From the NCBI RefSeq assembly GCF_006175985.1, contig NZ_SRSH01000002.1, positions 228,155-292,154 of the forward strand: a stretch of DNA of 64,000 nucleotides, written 5' to 3'. Positions 23,837 through 32,864 of the stretch are shown here, in pieces (the stretch's first letter is position 1; every line of letters begins with the position of its first letter). The notes below the pieces were generated by a model. The model was not told where the DNA came from. It worked only from the letters and a program-made list of their open reading frames with translations, and searched no databases. The translations under genes were made by a program, and so were the position numbers. The stretch comes from Methylotetracoccus oryzae (GTDB taxonomy: Bacteria > Pseudomonadota > Gammaproteobacteria > Methylococcales > Methylococcaceae).

Positions 23837-24217
23837 TCAGGCGGCTTGAACCGGGATGGTGTGGCCTACCCGCGCGATCTGGTTGTTTTCGTTCATGTAG
23901 AGCAGTGTCGGCTGATAGTTGAGCATCTCGCTCTGGCTTAGACCGACGTAGGCACAGATGATGACGATGTCCCCGACGGCGGCGCGACGCGCGGCGGCGC
24001 CGTTGACGGATATCACGCCCGATCCGTCCTTGGCCCGAATCGCGTAGGTCGTGAAGCGATCGCCGTTGTTGACGTTGTAGATCTGAATCTGTTCGTACTC
24101 CCGTATTCCTGATCGATCGAGCAACTCGCCGTCGATCGCGCAGGATCCTTCGTACTCCAATTCCGAGTGCGTTACACGAGCCCTGTGTAACTTTGCTTTG
24201 AGCATCGTTGTCTGCAT
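23837..24217 (-). CDS. panD: Aspartate 1-decarboxylase
   Basis: Pyruvoyl-dependent decarboxylase that makes beta-alanine for pantothenate. The self-cleavage site EGSCAID places Ser at residue 25, as in E. coli, and Tyr58-type and NGAAARRA motifs follow. The 126-residue length matches the family. A second Met at residue 5 is possible as start but the first gives the E. coli-like N-terminus. It is the last gene of the minus-strand pan group, 90 bp after panC. Confidence 0.98.
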   Translation of the reverse strand: MQTTMLKAKLHRARVTHSELEYEGSCAIDGELLDRSGIREYEQIQIYNVNNGDRFTTYAIRAKDGSGVISVNGAAARRAAVGDIVIICAYVGLSQSEMLNYQPTLLYMNENNQIARVGHTIPVQAA

Positions 24218-24307
24218 TCGAATGACTCGCTGGTGCGCGGGACCGAAAATTATCCCTTATGGGCCGCCAGCCTTACAAGTTGGGAGGCTACGGTGGCGGG
24301 AAATGGG

Positions 24308-25177
24308 CTATTGCTGGCAGGCTGACGGCGCCAAATCGACCCGACGATTATCGATCAGTCGCGTCCGTCCCAGCCACGCAGCGGCCAGGATTACGAGCGA
24401 ACGATCCGTGGGGGTCGGAACGGAGAGGTCGGTGGCTCGGCGGACACTGACATAGTCGACCCGAAAGCCCGAGCGGCTTAGGCGTGCCCCGCACTCTGCC
24501 TCGATTCGAGAGAAATCCCCGACGCCGCGCAGCAGGGCGGTCGAGCCTTCCGTCAGCGCGCGGGACAATTCAGTCGCTTGCGCGCGCTCATCGGGCGTCA
24601 GATAGGCGTTGCGGGAGCTGAGAGCCAGGCCGGCGGGTTCCCTCACCGTCGCCCCGCCGATCACGGTCACCGGTATCGCCAGATCGGCCACCATGCGCCG
24701 AATGATTACCAGTTGCTGATAATCCTTCTCGCCCAAAATCAAAACGTCCGGCTGCACCCAGTTCAGCAGCTTGCAGACGATCGTGGTGACACCCCTGAAG
24801 TGTCCGGGGCGGTGGTGCCCGCACAGGTCGTCGGACAGTCCGGGTACTTCCACGAACGTGTGTCGCTCGGCGCCCTCCGGGTAAATGTCGGTTGTGCGCG
24901 GTACGATCAGCAGATCAGCGGCCGCCACGGTCAACTTGCCCTGGTCCGCGTCGAGCGTTCGCGGATAGGCTTCGAAGTCTTCGCCCGGCCCGAACTGCAA
25001 GGGATTCACGTAAATGCTGACCACCACCCGGTCGGCCTGCCGTCGCGCCAACTCGACCAGAGCCAGATGGCCCTCATGCAGATTGCCCATCGTCGGTACG
25101 AACGCGATGCTAAGGCCGGCTCGGCGCCAGTTGGCGACGTGTTCGCGGACCTCGGACGGACCTTCCGCAAAGATCAT
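24308..25177 (-). CDS. panC: Pantothenate synthetase
   Basis: ATP-dependent ligation of pantoate and beta-alanine. Motifs: FVPTMGNLHEGHLALV (the HxGH nucleotide motif), VVVSIYVNPLQFGPGEDF, FRGVTTIVCKLLNWVQPD, LGEKDYQQL, and the KMSKS-like LALSSRNAYLTPDE. At 289 residues it is typical. Its ATG overlaps the panB stop by four bases, so panB and panC are coupled. Confidence 0.98.
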   Translation of the reverse strand: MIFAEGPSEVREHVANWRRAGLSIAFVPTMGNLHEGHLALVELARRQADRVVVSIYVNPLQFGPGEDFEAYPRTLDADQGKLTVAAADLLIVPRTTDIYPEGAERHTFVEVPGLSDDLCGHHRPGHFRGVTTIVCKLLNWVQPDVLILGEKDYQQLVIIRRMVADLAIPVTVIGGATVREPAGLALSSRNAYLTPDERAQATELSRALTEGSTALLRGVGDFSRIEAECGARLSRSGFRVDYVSVRRATDLSVPTPTDRSLVILAAAWLGRTRLIDNRRVDLAPSACQQ

Positions 25178-25977
25178 GGATGGCCGGCACCTTCTGGCGG
25201 TGCGGGGAATGTGCCGGCGCGAACGGCATCGCGGTAGCGGACCAGTGCGTCCTGGATGCTGCTCGCCCCGTCCAGGAAGTTCCGGGAAAAGCCGGGCTGT
25301 TTGCGAGTCAGGCCCAGCATGTCATGCAGTACGAGCACTTGCCCATCGCAGGCTGGGCCCGCGCCGATGCCGATGGTCGGCACCGGTACGCGCGCTGTCA
25401 CTTCTGCGGCCAGTTCGGCCGGGATGCATTCCAGGACCAGCAACGTCGCACCGGCTGCGACCAGCGCCTCTGCATCCGTCAGTAGCTGCTGTGCGGAGGC
25501 TGCATCGCGGCCTTGCACCCGGTAGCCCCCCAGTTTGTGGACGGCCTGCGGCAGGAGGCCCAAATGCCCGCAGACGGGCACGTGGCGCTCGCTGAGGAAA
25601 CGGGTGATCTGGATTTGTGGTCCGGCACCCTCGATCTTTACGGCGTGAGCCCCGGCACGCATCAGGCGCGCCGCGTTCTCGGCGGCTTCGGCGGGTGTCG
25701 GGCATGACATGAACGGCAAATCCGCGAGTACGAAGCTGCGGTTTACGGCGCTCGCCACGCAGCGCGTGTGGTAGACGACATCATCGATCGTGACCGACAG
25801 CGTGGTCGCCGAGCCCTGAATCACCATACCGAGCGAGTCGCCGACCAAAAGCATATCGATCTCTGCCGCGTCGACGGCCTGCGCAAATGTTGCGTCGTAG
25901 GCGGTCAGACAGGTGATCTTCTCGCGGCGCGCCTTCATCGCGAGCAGACCCGGCAGTGTCACGCGTGGGTCAGACAC
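25174..25977 (-). CDS. panB: 3-methyl-2-oxobutanoate hydroxymethyltransferase
   Basis: First committed step of pantothenate synthesis, transferring a one-carbon unit from methylene-tetrahydrofolate to ketoisovalerate. Motifs: LTAYDATFAQAVD, VGDSLGMVIQGSATTLSV with the metal-binding Asp, MRAGAHAVKIEG, GHLGLLPQ, LECIPAELA, and IGIGAGPACDGQVLVLHD. The 267-residue length is usual. It overlaps the end of folK by eight bases and panC by four. Confidence 0.98.
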   Translation of the reverse strand: MSDPRVTLPGLLAMKARREKITCLTAYDATFAQAVDAAEIDMLLVGDSLGMVIQGSATTLSVTIDDVVYHTRCVASAVNRSFVLADLPFMSCPTPAEAAENAARLMRAGAHAVKIEGAGPQIQITRFLSERHVPVCGHLGLLPQAVHKLGGYRVQGRDAASAQQLLTDAEALVAAGATLLVLECIPAELAAEVTARVPVPTIGIGAGPACDGQVLVLHDMLGLTRKQPGFSRNFLDGASSIQDALVRYRDAVRAGTFPAPPEGAGHP

Positions 25978-26494
25978 CGGTTTCCTCGATGCGGATCAAT
26001 GGGGACTCCCGCCGCGGACAGGTCAGGATCAAGTCGCTGAGGGGCTGCCCGTCGGGGAGAGTCAGGCTGGGCGCGATTTCGAGCAGGGGTACCAGCACGA
26101 ACTCGCGCTCACCCAGTCCCGGATGCGGGACCCGCAGCGTTGGCGTTGCGACTGTCTCGCTGCCATAGAGCAGCAGATCGAGATCCAGTGTGCGCGGTCC
26201 CCAGTGGTCACCGACACGGGTGCGGCCATGCGCGTTCTCTACCTCATGCAGCAGCGCCAGCAAGGGCTCCGGTGCCAGCCGGGTCTCTACGGCCATAACG
26301 GCATTGACATAATCAGGCTGGTCTTGCGGTCCCATTGGCGCACTGCGGTAGAGGCTCGAAAACGCCAATTCCCTCAGGTTAGCGTTCTGGCTCAATTCCT
26401 GCCGCGCCCGCAGCAGTTGAGATACGGGATCGTTCAGATTGGCCCCGAGGCCGATATAGGCGACGACGGGGCGGTGGTCCGCTCCAGCAGTCAT
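25970..26494 (-). CDS. folK: HPPK, folate pyrophosphokinase
   Basis: Transfers pyrophosphate from ATP to hydroxymethyl-dihydropterin, the step before FolP. The product from the ATG at 26494 has 174 residues: AYIGLGANLNDPVSQL near the start, SSLYRSAPMGPQDQPDYVNA, then GPRTLDLDLLLYG with the Asp pair that binds magnesium, and VPHPGLGEREFVLVPL. An upstream extension of the frame to 26899 runs inside pcnB and is not coding. It follows pcnB by four bases, as in many gammaproteobacteria. Confidence 0.97.
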   Translation of the reverse strand: MTAGADHRPVVAYIGLGANLNDPVSQLLRARQELSQNANLRELAFSSLYRSAPMGPQDQPDYVNAVMAVETRLAPEPLLALLHEVENAHGRTRVGDHWGPRTLDLDLLLYGSETVATPTLRVPHPGLGEREFVLVPLLEIAPSLTLPDGQPLSDLILTCPRRESPLIRIEETGV

Positions 26495-26498
26495 GAGT

Positions 26499-27857
26499 TT
26501 AGGCAACGGCCTTGCGTGGACGATGGCGTCGGCGCCGCGGCTTGCTCCGACCGTTACCGCGGTCCGCCTCGCGCAGCATGGCTTTCTTCTCGGGTTCGTC
26601 CGCGTCCTGAAAGCGTGTCCACCAATCCGCAAGCGCTGCTTCGGCTTCGCCCGATTCCGCGCGCAGGACCAGGAAATCGTAAGCCGCCCGGAAGCGTGGA
26701 TGGGTGAGTAGACGGAACGGTCGTCCACCCTGCAGCCGGGCGAATCGTGGCTGTAAGGCCCAGATGTCCCGCATGGGTTGTGACACGCTGCGGGGAATCG
26801 CGATCTGGTGGATCTGCTTCGTGACGATGTCGGCTCCGGCCTCCTGATAGGCCACGATGTCGTTGGCACCGTCGCGGATCTGGTTTTCGGCGTGCGCACG
26901 CACCGGTTCCCATAGCAATGCTGCGAACAAGAAATGGGGGGCTACGTCCTTTCCCTCCTGCACGCGACGGTCGGTTCGATCCAGCGCCTGGGCGACGAAA
27001 GTCAGCGGGAAACCCTGCTCCTCGCGCGACAGGCTGAACTCCGTGTCGGGGAACAGGGCGCCGAAAAGACGGTAGTGCCGCAGCGCCTCGAAGGTCTGTA
27101 CGGCATAGCCGCCGAGGAACAGCTTCATCACTTCGTCGTACAGGCGAGGGGCCGGTATTTGGCGGAGCAAAGGTGCCATCTGGGGGATGGGGCCGGCACA
27201 ACTCGGGTGAAGCGTAAAGCCTAGCCGAACGGCAAAACGGATGGCACGGAGCATACGCACCGGGTCTTCACGATAGCGGGCCTCGGGCTCCCCGATCAGC
27301 TTCAGGGTCGATGCCTTATGGTCTTCCATCCCCCCCATGTAATCGACGACAGAGAAGTCAGCAATGTTGTAGTACAGCGCGTTGACCGTGAAGTCCCGCC
27401 GGAAGGCATCTTCCTCGATGGTCCCATAGACGTTGTCGCGAAGAATGCGCCCGTTTTCAAGCACGCGGTCTCCGGTCTCATCGTCCTGGGCGAGCCCGCG
27501 AAAGGTTGCGACCTCGACGATCTGGCTTCCGAAATGGACGTGCGCGAGCCGAAAGCGTCGGCCAATCAGGCGACAGTTGCGGAACGTTGCGCGGATTTCT
27601 TCCGGGCGGGCGTTTGTGACGACATCGAAGTCCTTGGGCTCCCGCCCGAGTAGCAGATCGCGGACGCAGCCGCCGACCAGATACGCTTGGTACCCTTCTT
27701 TTTTCAGGCGATAGAGGACTTTGAGCGCGGGATCACTGATCAGGGCCCGTGAGATGCAATGTTCGGAACGAGCGTAGATCCGCGGACCGGGGGGATCGGC
27801 CGGCGGTCTGGGAGCCAGTGGCCTGAACAGTCCCTTGAAGAAGTCGAAGATAGCGAT
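26499..27857 (-). CDS. pcnB: Poly(A) polymerase I with a non-ATG/GTG/TTG start
   Basis: PcnB adds poly(A) tails to RNA 3' ends and so speeds decay. The frame carries YLVGGCVRDLLLG and PKDFDVVTNARPEEI (nucleotidyltransferase loop with DxD-type Asp), FRNCRLIGRRFRLAHVHFG, RRDFTVNALYYNIADF, YREDPVRMLRAIRFAVRLGF, and a basic tail (KPRRRRHRPRKAVA). Homology continues to within a few codons of an in-frame stop at 27882-27884, but no ATG, GTG or TTG occurs before a GTG at 27464, which lies past the active site. ATC at 27857 or 27851 gives an N-terminus like other PcnB (IAIFDFFKGLFRPL). E. coli pcnB is known to start at AUU. About 452 residues. Confidence 0.9.
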   Translation of the reverse strand: MAIFDFFKGLFRPLAPRPPADPPGPRIYARSEHCISRALISDPALKVLYRLKKEGYQAYLVGGCVRDLLLGREPKDFDVVTNARPEEIRATFRNCRLIGRRFRLAHVHFGSQIVEVATFRGLAQDDETGDRVLENGRILRDNVYGTIEEDAFRRDFTVNALYYNIADFSVVDYMGGMEDHKASTLKLIGEPEARYREDPVRMLRAIRFAVRLGFTLHPSCAGPIPQMAPLLRQIPAPRLYDEVMKLFLGGYAVQTFEALRHYRLFGALFPDTEFSLSREEQGFPLTFVAQALDRTDRRVQEGKDVAPHFLFAALLWEPVRAHAENQIRDGANDIVAYQEAGADIVTKQIHQIAIPRSVSQPMRDIWALQPRFARLQGGRPFRLLTHPRFRAAYDFLVLRAESGEAEAALADWWTRFQDADEPEKKAMLREADRGNGRSKPRRRRHRPRKAVA

Positions 27858-27907
27858 CTTAGTATGCCACGTCAGATTGAGTCATCACGAAATGGTACCC
27901 CAGGCGC

Positions 27908-27930
27908 GGGGTAGGCTCAATCGCTACCCC
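27908..27930. other. Inverted repeat between pcnB and tRNA-Glu
   Basis: GGGGTAG and CTACCCC form a perfect 7-bp stem with a 9-base loop. It lies about 50 bases before the pcnB start on the minus strand and 74 bases before tRNA-Glu on the plus strand. Related CTACCC/GGGTA words occur on both sides. Role unknown. Confidence 0.35.
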
Positions 27931-28003
27931 TGTTTAGCCGGGTAGGCATGGCGAATCACTGTATTGTCGAAGCGTTCTGCCGTATACTGTGCGTCTGTTG
28001 ATT

Positions 28004-28079
28004 GTCCCCATCGTCTAGAGGCCCAGGACACCGCCCTCTCACGGCGGCGACGGGGGTTCGAATCCCCCTGGGGACGCCA
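28004..28079 (+). tRNA. tRNA-Glu (anticodon CTC)
   Basis: Acceptor stem GTCCCCA/TGGGGAC, D-arm with TCTAGAGGCCCAGGA, anticodon stem CCGCC/GGCGG around loop CTCTCAC (anticodon CTC), T-arm GGGGGTTCGAATCCCCC, and encoded CCA. The body is close to E. coli tRNA-Glu but the wobble base is C instead of T, so it should read GAG only. A -10-like TATACT lies at 27983-27988. Confidence 0.95.
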
Positions 28080-28394
28080 CACATTCGCTGCAGACGGACC
28101 AAACCCCATTTAATTGGCGCGACCCCGTCGAGCGACCGTTCGGATTCGTCCTCTTCCCCTTCCGTTGGACCCGGCACACTCGGTGCAACTCCCCGAATCG
28201 TCCCGCGCAGGCAATCGTGACCACGGCGTGGGCGCGCGATCACCAAGCATTGCGAACCATGACTGCCCGGACCGTTGTCCCGTTGGTCAGTGCAGCAGTC
28301 CGCCCCCGGCTGTTTCAGCACAAGGACCTGTTTCTTTGCTGGATACTGTCTTCCTCATCAGGATAGCCGGCATGCTATTGCTGTCTTTTGCGCG
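28080..28394 (+). other. 315-bp gap after tRNA-Glu
   Basis: No gene, terminator hairpin with T-run, or clear promoter was recognised. The frame of the next gene stays open upstream to 28275, but that translation is Cys/Ser-rich and has no family likeness. Confidence 0.5.
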
Positions 28395-29333
28395 ATGAAA
28401 AGAGTGTTGGTGACCGGAGGGGCGGGCTTCCTCGGCTCACATCTTTGTGCGGCGCTGTTGGCCAGGGGGGATGACGTCCTCTGCGCGGACAACCTGTTCA
28501 CCGGGCGAAAAAACCACATCGAGCCGCTGTTTCGGAATCCGTATTTCGAATTCCTGCGGCACGACATTACCTTTCCGCTCTATGTCGAGGTCGATCAGAT
28601 TTTCAATCTGGCCTGCCCGGCATCGCCGATCCACTACCAGTTCGACCCGGTGCAGACCACCAAGACCAGCGTACATGGTGCGATCAACATGCTGGGTCTT
28701 GCGAAGCGGGTCAAGGCCCGGATTCTTCAGGCCTCCACCAGTGAAGTATATGGAGACCCGGAGATTCACCCTCAGACGGAAGCCTATTGGGGCCGGGTCA
28801 ACCCGACCGGGTTGCGCGCATGTTATGACGAAGGCAAGCGCTGCGCCGAGACCCTGTTCTTCGACTATTACCGCCAGCATCAGGTCGACATCAAGGTCGT
28901 CCGCATCTTCAATACGTACGGGCCGCACATGCACCCGAGCGATGGCCGTGTCGTCAGCAACTTCATCGTGCAGGCGCTGAGCGGAGCGCCGATCACGTTG
29001 TATGGCGACGGGATGCAGACGCGCAGCTTCTGCTATGTCGACGACCTGATCGACGGCTTCCTCCGGATGATGGAGAGCCAGCCGGACTTCATCGGACCAG
29101 TGAACCTGGGAAACCCGGCTGAGTTCAGCATGCGTGACTTGGCCGAGAAAGTGCTCGCGTTGACGGGTAGCCGCTCCAAGCTGGAGTTTCGTCAACTCCC
29201 GCCCGATGATCCGCGTCAGCGACAGCCGGATATCGCCCTCGCCCGGGAAAAGCTCGGCTGGGCGCCGACTGTCAGCCTCGACGACGGGCTCCGAGAAACG
29301 ATTGCCTATTTCAGGAGATTGCTGGCCTCATGA
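28395..29333 (+). CDS. UDP-glucuronate decarboxylase (UDP-xylose synthase)
   Basis: Extended short-chain dehydrogenase that oxidises and decarboxylates UDP-glucuronate to UDP-xylose. Motifs: the NAD site [11 protein letters not shown] at residues 7-17, [33 protein letters not shown] (a strong mark of this family), the catalytic [16 protein letters not shown] and [11 protein letters not shown] with the Tyr and Lys, [10 protein letters not shown], and [16 protein letters not shown]. The ATG at 28395 gives 312 residues. It heads a three-gene operon, overlapping the glycosyltransferase by four bases. Confidence 0.93.
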   Translation: MKRVLVTGGAGFLGSHLCAALLARGDDVLCADNLFTGRKNHIEPLFRNPYFEFLRHDITFPLYVEVDQIFNLACPASPIHYQFDPVQTTKTSVHGAINMLGLAKRVKARILQASTSEVYGDPEIHPQTEAYWGRVNPTGLRACYDEGKRCAETLFFDYYRQHQVDIKVVRIFNTYGPHMHPSDGRVVSNFIVQALSGAPITLYGDGMQTRSFCYVDDLIDGFLRMMESQPDFIGPVNLGNPAEFSMRDLAEKVLALTGSRSKLEFRQLPPDDPRQRQPDIALAREKLGWAPTVSLDDGLRETIAYFRRLLAS

Positions 29334-30019
29334 AGCTCAGCGTAGTCATTCCCTGCTACAACGAACGCAACACGCTGCGGACCGTGATCGACGCCGTTCG
29401 GGCCGCCCCCTACGAGAACAAGGAAATCATCGTCGTCGATGACTGCTCCACCGACGGCACGCGTGACATCCTCCGTGAGCAGATTGCGCCGCTGGTGGAT
29501 CATGTCCTGTATCACGAGACCAATCGCGGCAAGGGGGCGGCGCTGCGCACCGGTATTCAGGCCGCTACCGGGGACATCGTGATCATTCAGGATGCGGATC
29601 TCGAATATGACCCGAACGAATACCCGCAGCTGGTCGAACCGATCCTGCGGGACCGGGCCGACGTGGTTTTCGGGTCCCGGTTCATGGGCGGCATGCCGCA
29701 CCGGGTACTGTATTTCTGGCATCGCGTGGGGAACGGCCTCCTCACCCTGGTCTCGAACATGCTGACGAACCTGAACCTGACGGACATGGAGACCTGCTAC
29801 AAGGTCTTCCGCCGGGAAATCATCCAGGGCATTCCGATAGAGGAGGAGCGTTTCGGTTTCGAACCCGAGATTACCGCCAAGGTCGCCAAGACTGGGTGCC
29901 GGATCTATGAGGTCGGCATTTCCTACTACGGCCGAACGTATGCCGAGGGCAAGAAGATCGGCTGGAAGGACGGTGTCAGGGCGTTGTACTGCATCGTCAA
30001 ATACAACGTGTTTCGATGA
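29330..30019 (+). CDS. GT2 family glycosyltransferase (DPM1/GtrB-like)
   Basis: A soluble 229-residue GT-A fold transferase of the dolichyl/undecaprenyl-phosphate type: [12 protein letters not shown] at the start, [22 protein letters not shown], the metal-binding DADLEYDP, and [13 protein letters not shown]. It lacks the C-terminal membrane helices of GtrB. It most likely loads a sugar, possibly xylose from the neighbouring synthase, on a polyprenyl phosphate carrier. This link is inferred from the operon. Start ATGA overlaps the gene before; the stop overlaps gtrA. Confidence 0.88.
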   Translation: MKLSVVIPCYNERNTLRTVIDAVRAAPYENKEIIVVDDCSTDGTRDILREQIAPLVDHVLYHETNRGKGAALRTGIQAATGDIVIIQDADLEYDPNEYPQLVEPILRDRADVVFGSRFMGGMPHRVLYFWHRVGNGLLTLVSNMLTNLNLTDMETCYKVFRREIIQGIPIEEERFGFEPEITAKVAKTGCRIYEVGISYYGRTYAEGKKIGWKDGVRALYCIVKYNVFR

Positions 30020-30456
30020 AGCTGGTCCGCTATTTCTTTGTCGGCGGGGCAGCCGCGCTCGTCGACTTCAGTCTGTTCGCGCTACTGGCCCGCGTGGCCG
30101 GATTGCCATGGTTTCCTGTCGCCCTGTTCAGCTTCACCATGGCGACGCTGGTGAACTATGTGCTGTCGGTCCGCCATGTCTTCGAAAGCGGCATTCGCTT
30201 TTCCCGCCGACACGAGTTGATGTTGGTGTACCTGGTCAGCGCCGTCGGGCTGGCCATCAACCAGGGCGCCCTGTGGTTCGGCATCGAAGCAGCCCATCTC
30301 GACATGTTGGTCGCCAAGCTGGGTGCAACCGGCGCCGTTTTTTTCTGGAATTACGGAGCGCGCCGGTACTTCATCTTCAGCGAGCGCGTCTCGCACGTTG
30401 CGTTCGATGATCCGGATCTGGACTGTTCTTCCACGGGTCCGGGCCGTGACGCGTGA
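30016..30456 (+). CDS. GtrA-family flippase-like membrane protein
   Basis: A 146-residue protein with four membrane helices (about residues 4-24, 36-55, 68-88, 97-115) and the family marks [17 protein letters not shown] at the start and [13 protein letters not shown] near the end. GtrA-like proteins are thought to move polyprenyl-phosphate-linked sugars over the inner membrane. It is coupled to the transferase by an ATGA overlap. The last 25 residues are polar and unlike the family. Confidence 0.88.
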   Translation: MKLVRYFFVGGAAALVDFSLFALLARVAGLPWFPVALFSFTMATLVNYVLSVRHVFESGIRFSRRHELMLVYLVSAVGLAINQGALWFGIEAAHLDMLVAKLGATGAVFFWNYGARRYFIFSERVSHVAFDDPDLDCSSTGPGRDA

Positions 30457-31030
30457 CTCCGTATGCTGGCGCGGCCCCGGCTTCGATCCAGGCCTGACTC
30501 GACCGCTCCGTGCGAGCGGCCCGGGCAGTCTCCTGCAACTCAATCGCCCGTAAGGCGCACCCGACACCTAGCGCTGCAGTCCTAACAGCGAGCGCGACAA
30601 TGGCCGTTCAGTTCGGTACGCAAACTCGGCAAGTGTTTGAATCTGCGACGCCGGAGCCACCCGGTACGGAATCGATCCTTCCGCCTGATCCGACCAAGGG
30701 AACGGTTAATCGGGTGTGAAACCGGCCCATCCTCTGCCGCTTGTGAGCGGGCACGCATGCCGTTCTCCATTCGCGTTACCCGTCTCGTGTTGCTCCCCGT
30801 TGGTGAGCCCGTCTCCGCACCGCCGAGCGAATTGTCCCGGGGGGCCTGGTTCCCCTCCACTTAGCTGATTAGCCGAAGCTCTGCCCCTACCCACGCGGCG
30901 CTGGCGCGAACACCGAGTTGTGATCCGGGAATTTTCGGTACTGCCCGGGGTCGTACAGCGGTAACATGCGGAACCTGCGCGTGGCAACGGCGCTGCCCGG
31001 ACATCACCGAGCCGTACCCTAGGAGAATCG
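30457..31030 (+). other. 574-bp gap before the flavoprotein gene
   Basis: Several short frames exist on both strands, none with family likeness, good codon use or a ribosome binding site. No tRNA-like fold, T-tailed hairpin or repeat was found. The gap marks a change from GC-rich neighbours to the lower-GC genes that follow. Confidence 0.5.
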
Positions 31031-32179
31031 ATGGCCTTTCTGCCCTTTTATCTGCCGCGGTCCAATCCGCTGAACGTCGTCATCATTGGCGGCGGCTATG
31101 CCGGTATGGCCGCGCTGGTGTCATTACACCGATTTGCGCCCACGGCGCAAGTCACTATTGTCGACCCCGGCTTGGAACACCTTAAGGTCACGCATCTACA
31201 CGAAACCTTTCGGCGACCGCTGGCACCCTTGCGAATCCCCTTCGAAACCCTCGCGCGACGCTTTGGTTGTCGGCATATCCAGGCCGATGTCGAACCCAGC
31301 GAGTGCAATCTCTTGGAGTGGTGGGGAAATCGCGGTCTAGTATTGGGCGACGAATACTTGGGCTTCGACGCGTTGTTGGTAACCTGTGGAATCAGCTCGC
31401 CGCGGAGAGAGCCTCCCCCAGATGTATTCGATCTCGGCAGCTTTGCCGCGAACGAGGGCTCCGCCATAGCGGAGGCGGTGGCATCGAAGGGCCCTGGATG
31501 GCTGACGGTCGTCGGTGGGGGTGCCACGGGGGTCCAGTTCCTGTTTGAGCTCGCAAACTATGTGCGCCAACGTCATCTGCCTTTAAAGCTGCGACTGGTC
31601 GACGGCGAAGATGCGGTATTGAAACAGTTCGCAGCTCCCCTCGGGCAATATGTGCAGGCGCGCATGGCGGATATGGGAATCGAGTACCTGCCGGAGACCT
31701 TTTTTCAGAGTCAGGAAGGTGGTGCGGTCACTTTGCAGAAGGTGGCCAGTTCGGAATTGTTTTCGCTTCCTTCGACGGCTTCATTTCTATTCTTGGGAAA
31801 AACGCCACCTCACCGGCTTACCACCAATATCTTCGGCCAGGTGACCATAGGTAACGCTACTTTGGAGGGCGTGTTTGCGGCAGGGGATTGCGCGCGTTAT
31901 CGAGGTCCTGGGTCGAATACCTACACCGCCCAGGCAGCGGTTCGGAAAGGTAAACTTGCTGCGCGGAATATCCTACGCGCCACCGGGAGGTTGAGAATCC
32001 TGGAGCCCTACCTGCATCGCGACATGGGTTATGTAATCAGTCTGGGTCCGGATGACGCGGTGGGATGGCTCGCTCTGGAACGTAATATCGTGGCAGGGTA
32101 TCCAGCTTTGGTTGTCAAGGAGCTGGTCGAGGCTCAATATGACTTGCTGATGGCGGGGATCGACACGTACATCCTGTAA
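31031..32179 (+). CDS. NDH-2-like FAD/NAD(P) oxidoreductase
   Basis: A 382-residue two-dinucleotide-fold flavoprotein: FAD motif VVIIGGGYAGMAAL at residues 16-29, ATG-like LVTCGISS, NAD(P) motif WLTVVGGGATGVQFLFEL near residue 157, and the second FAD motif LEGVFAAGDCARYRG near 278. This is the NDH-2/sulfide-quinone reductase superfamily; no SQR Cys pair is seen. The C-terminal part (KELVEAQYDLLMAGIDTYIL) may be a membrane-contacting helix, as in NDH-2. AGGAGA precedes the ATG. It leads a group with SRPBCC, LOV and RatA genes. Substrate unknown. Confidence 0.82.
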   Translation: MAFLPFYLPRSNPLNVVIIGGGYAGMAALVSLHRFAPTAQVTIVDPGLEHLKVTHLHETFRRPLAPLRIPFETLARRFGCRHIQADVEPSECNLLEWWGNRGLVLGDEYLGFDALLVTCGISSPRREPPPDVFDLGSFAANEGSAIAEAVASKGPGWLTVVGGGATGVQFLFELANYVRQRHLPLKLRLVDGEDAVLKQFAAPLGQYVQARMADMGIEYLPETFFQSQEGGAVTLQKVASSELFSLPSTASFLFLGKTPPHRLTTNIFGQVTIGNATLEGVFAAGDCARYRGPGSNTYTAQAAVRKGKLAARNILRATGRLRILEPYLHRDMGYVISLGPDDAVGWLALERNIVAGYPALVVKELVEAQYDLLMAGIDTYIL

Positions 32180-32315
32180 TTGTGGGGCGACTGCCGTATG
32201 CGCGCGTGAGGATGGCGGAGATTCAAAACAAATGAGGTTTATCTGGACCGCGTCAAATCAATAACAATCAAGTGTCGCCAAGAAGCTTGCGTTCAATCTG
32301 CGAGGAGGGGTTGGT

Positions 32316-32798
32316 ATGTTTGGTTTTGATAATGCACCGATTGTCTCGAAAGCCAGTATCGTGATCGCGCGGCCTGCCGAAGAAGTCTTTCGATTCATCG
32401 GAGTGGACTTCTTCAAGAATTATTGCCGCTGGTCACCGGAAGTTCAGGAACTGAAACAACTGAGTCCCGGTAGTGTTGGGGTTGGAACGAAGGCGAGGCA
32501 GGTGCGTGTCGATCAGGGGCATCGAACCGAGTCCATCTTCGGCGTGACAGTGTTCCAGCCACACAGCAGGGTTTGCTTTGAGGGTATTTCAAATCCCTAC
32601 AAGTGCGACTACGAACTCAAGGGTAATGAAACTGACGGCTCGACGCGCGTCACCTTCATCTTTGAGCTTCCGAAGCTCGAAATGTACATGCGGCCGTTCG
32701 AGAAATTGATTCGTGTGGTTATGCAGGATGGTTCCGAACGTACGGTGCGCAACCTGAAGAGGCTCATCGAAGCCGAGAGTACGGCCTGTGTCGAATGA
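32316..32798 (+). CDS. SRPBCC/START-like ligand-binding protein
   Basis: A 160-residue single-domain protein of the polyketide-cyclase/START fold: strand ASIVIARPAEEVFRFI at the start, helix and FFKNYCRWSPEVQEL, repeated beta strands (VGVGTKARQVRV, SRVCFEGIS, YELKGNETDGSTRVTFIFEL), and a long C-terminal helix (MYMRPFEKLIRVVMQDG). Such proteins bind small hydrophobic ligands. A strong GAGGAGG stands nine bases before the ATG. It lies 136 bp after the flavoprotein gene and 66 bp before the LOV gene. No precise function can be given. Confidence 0.78.
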   Translation: MFGFDNAPIVSKASIVIARPAEEVFRFIGVDFFKNYCRWSPEVQELKQLSPGSVGVGTKARQVRVDQGHRTESIFGVTVFQPHSRVCFEGISNPYKCDYELKGNETDGSTRVTFIFELPKLEMYMRPFEKLIRVVMQDGSERTVRNLKRLIEAESTACVE

Positions 32799-32864
32799 CG
32801 CTAAGGGTCGAATTACCGCCTAATGTTTCAAATCACCGATTAGATCAATCAGAGGACGCAAGCC

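Noticed and set aside
27464..27464. GTG at 27464 as the pcnB start
   Set aside because: It would remove the nucleotide-binding and catalytic motifs that are intact upstream.
30510..30860. Short frames in the gap before the flavoprotein
   Set aside because: No ribosome site, no domain and no consistent codon use.
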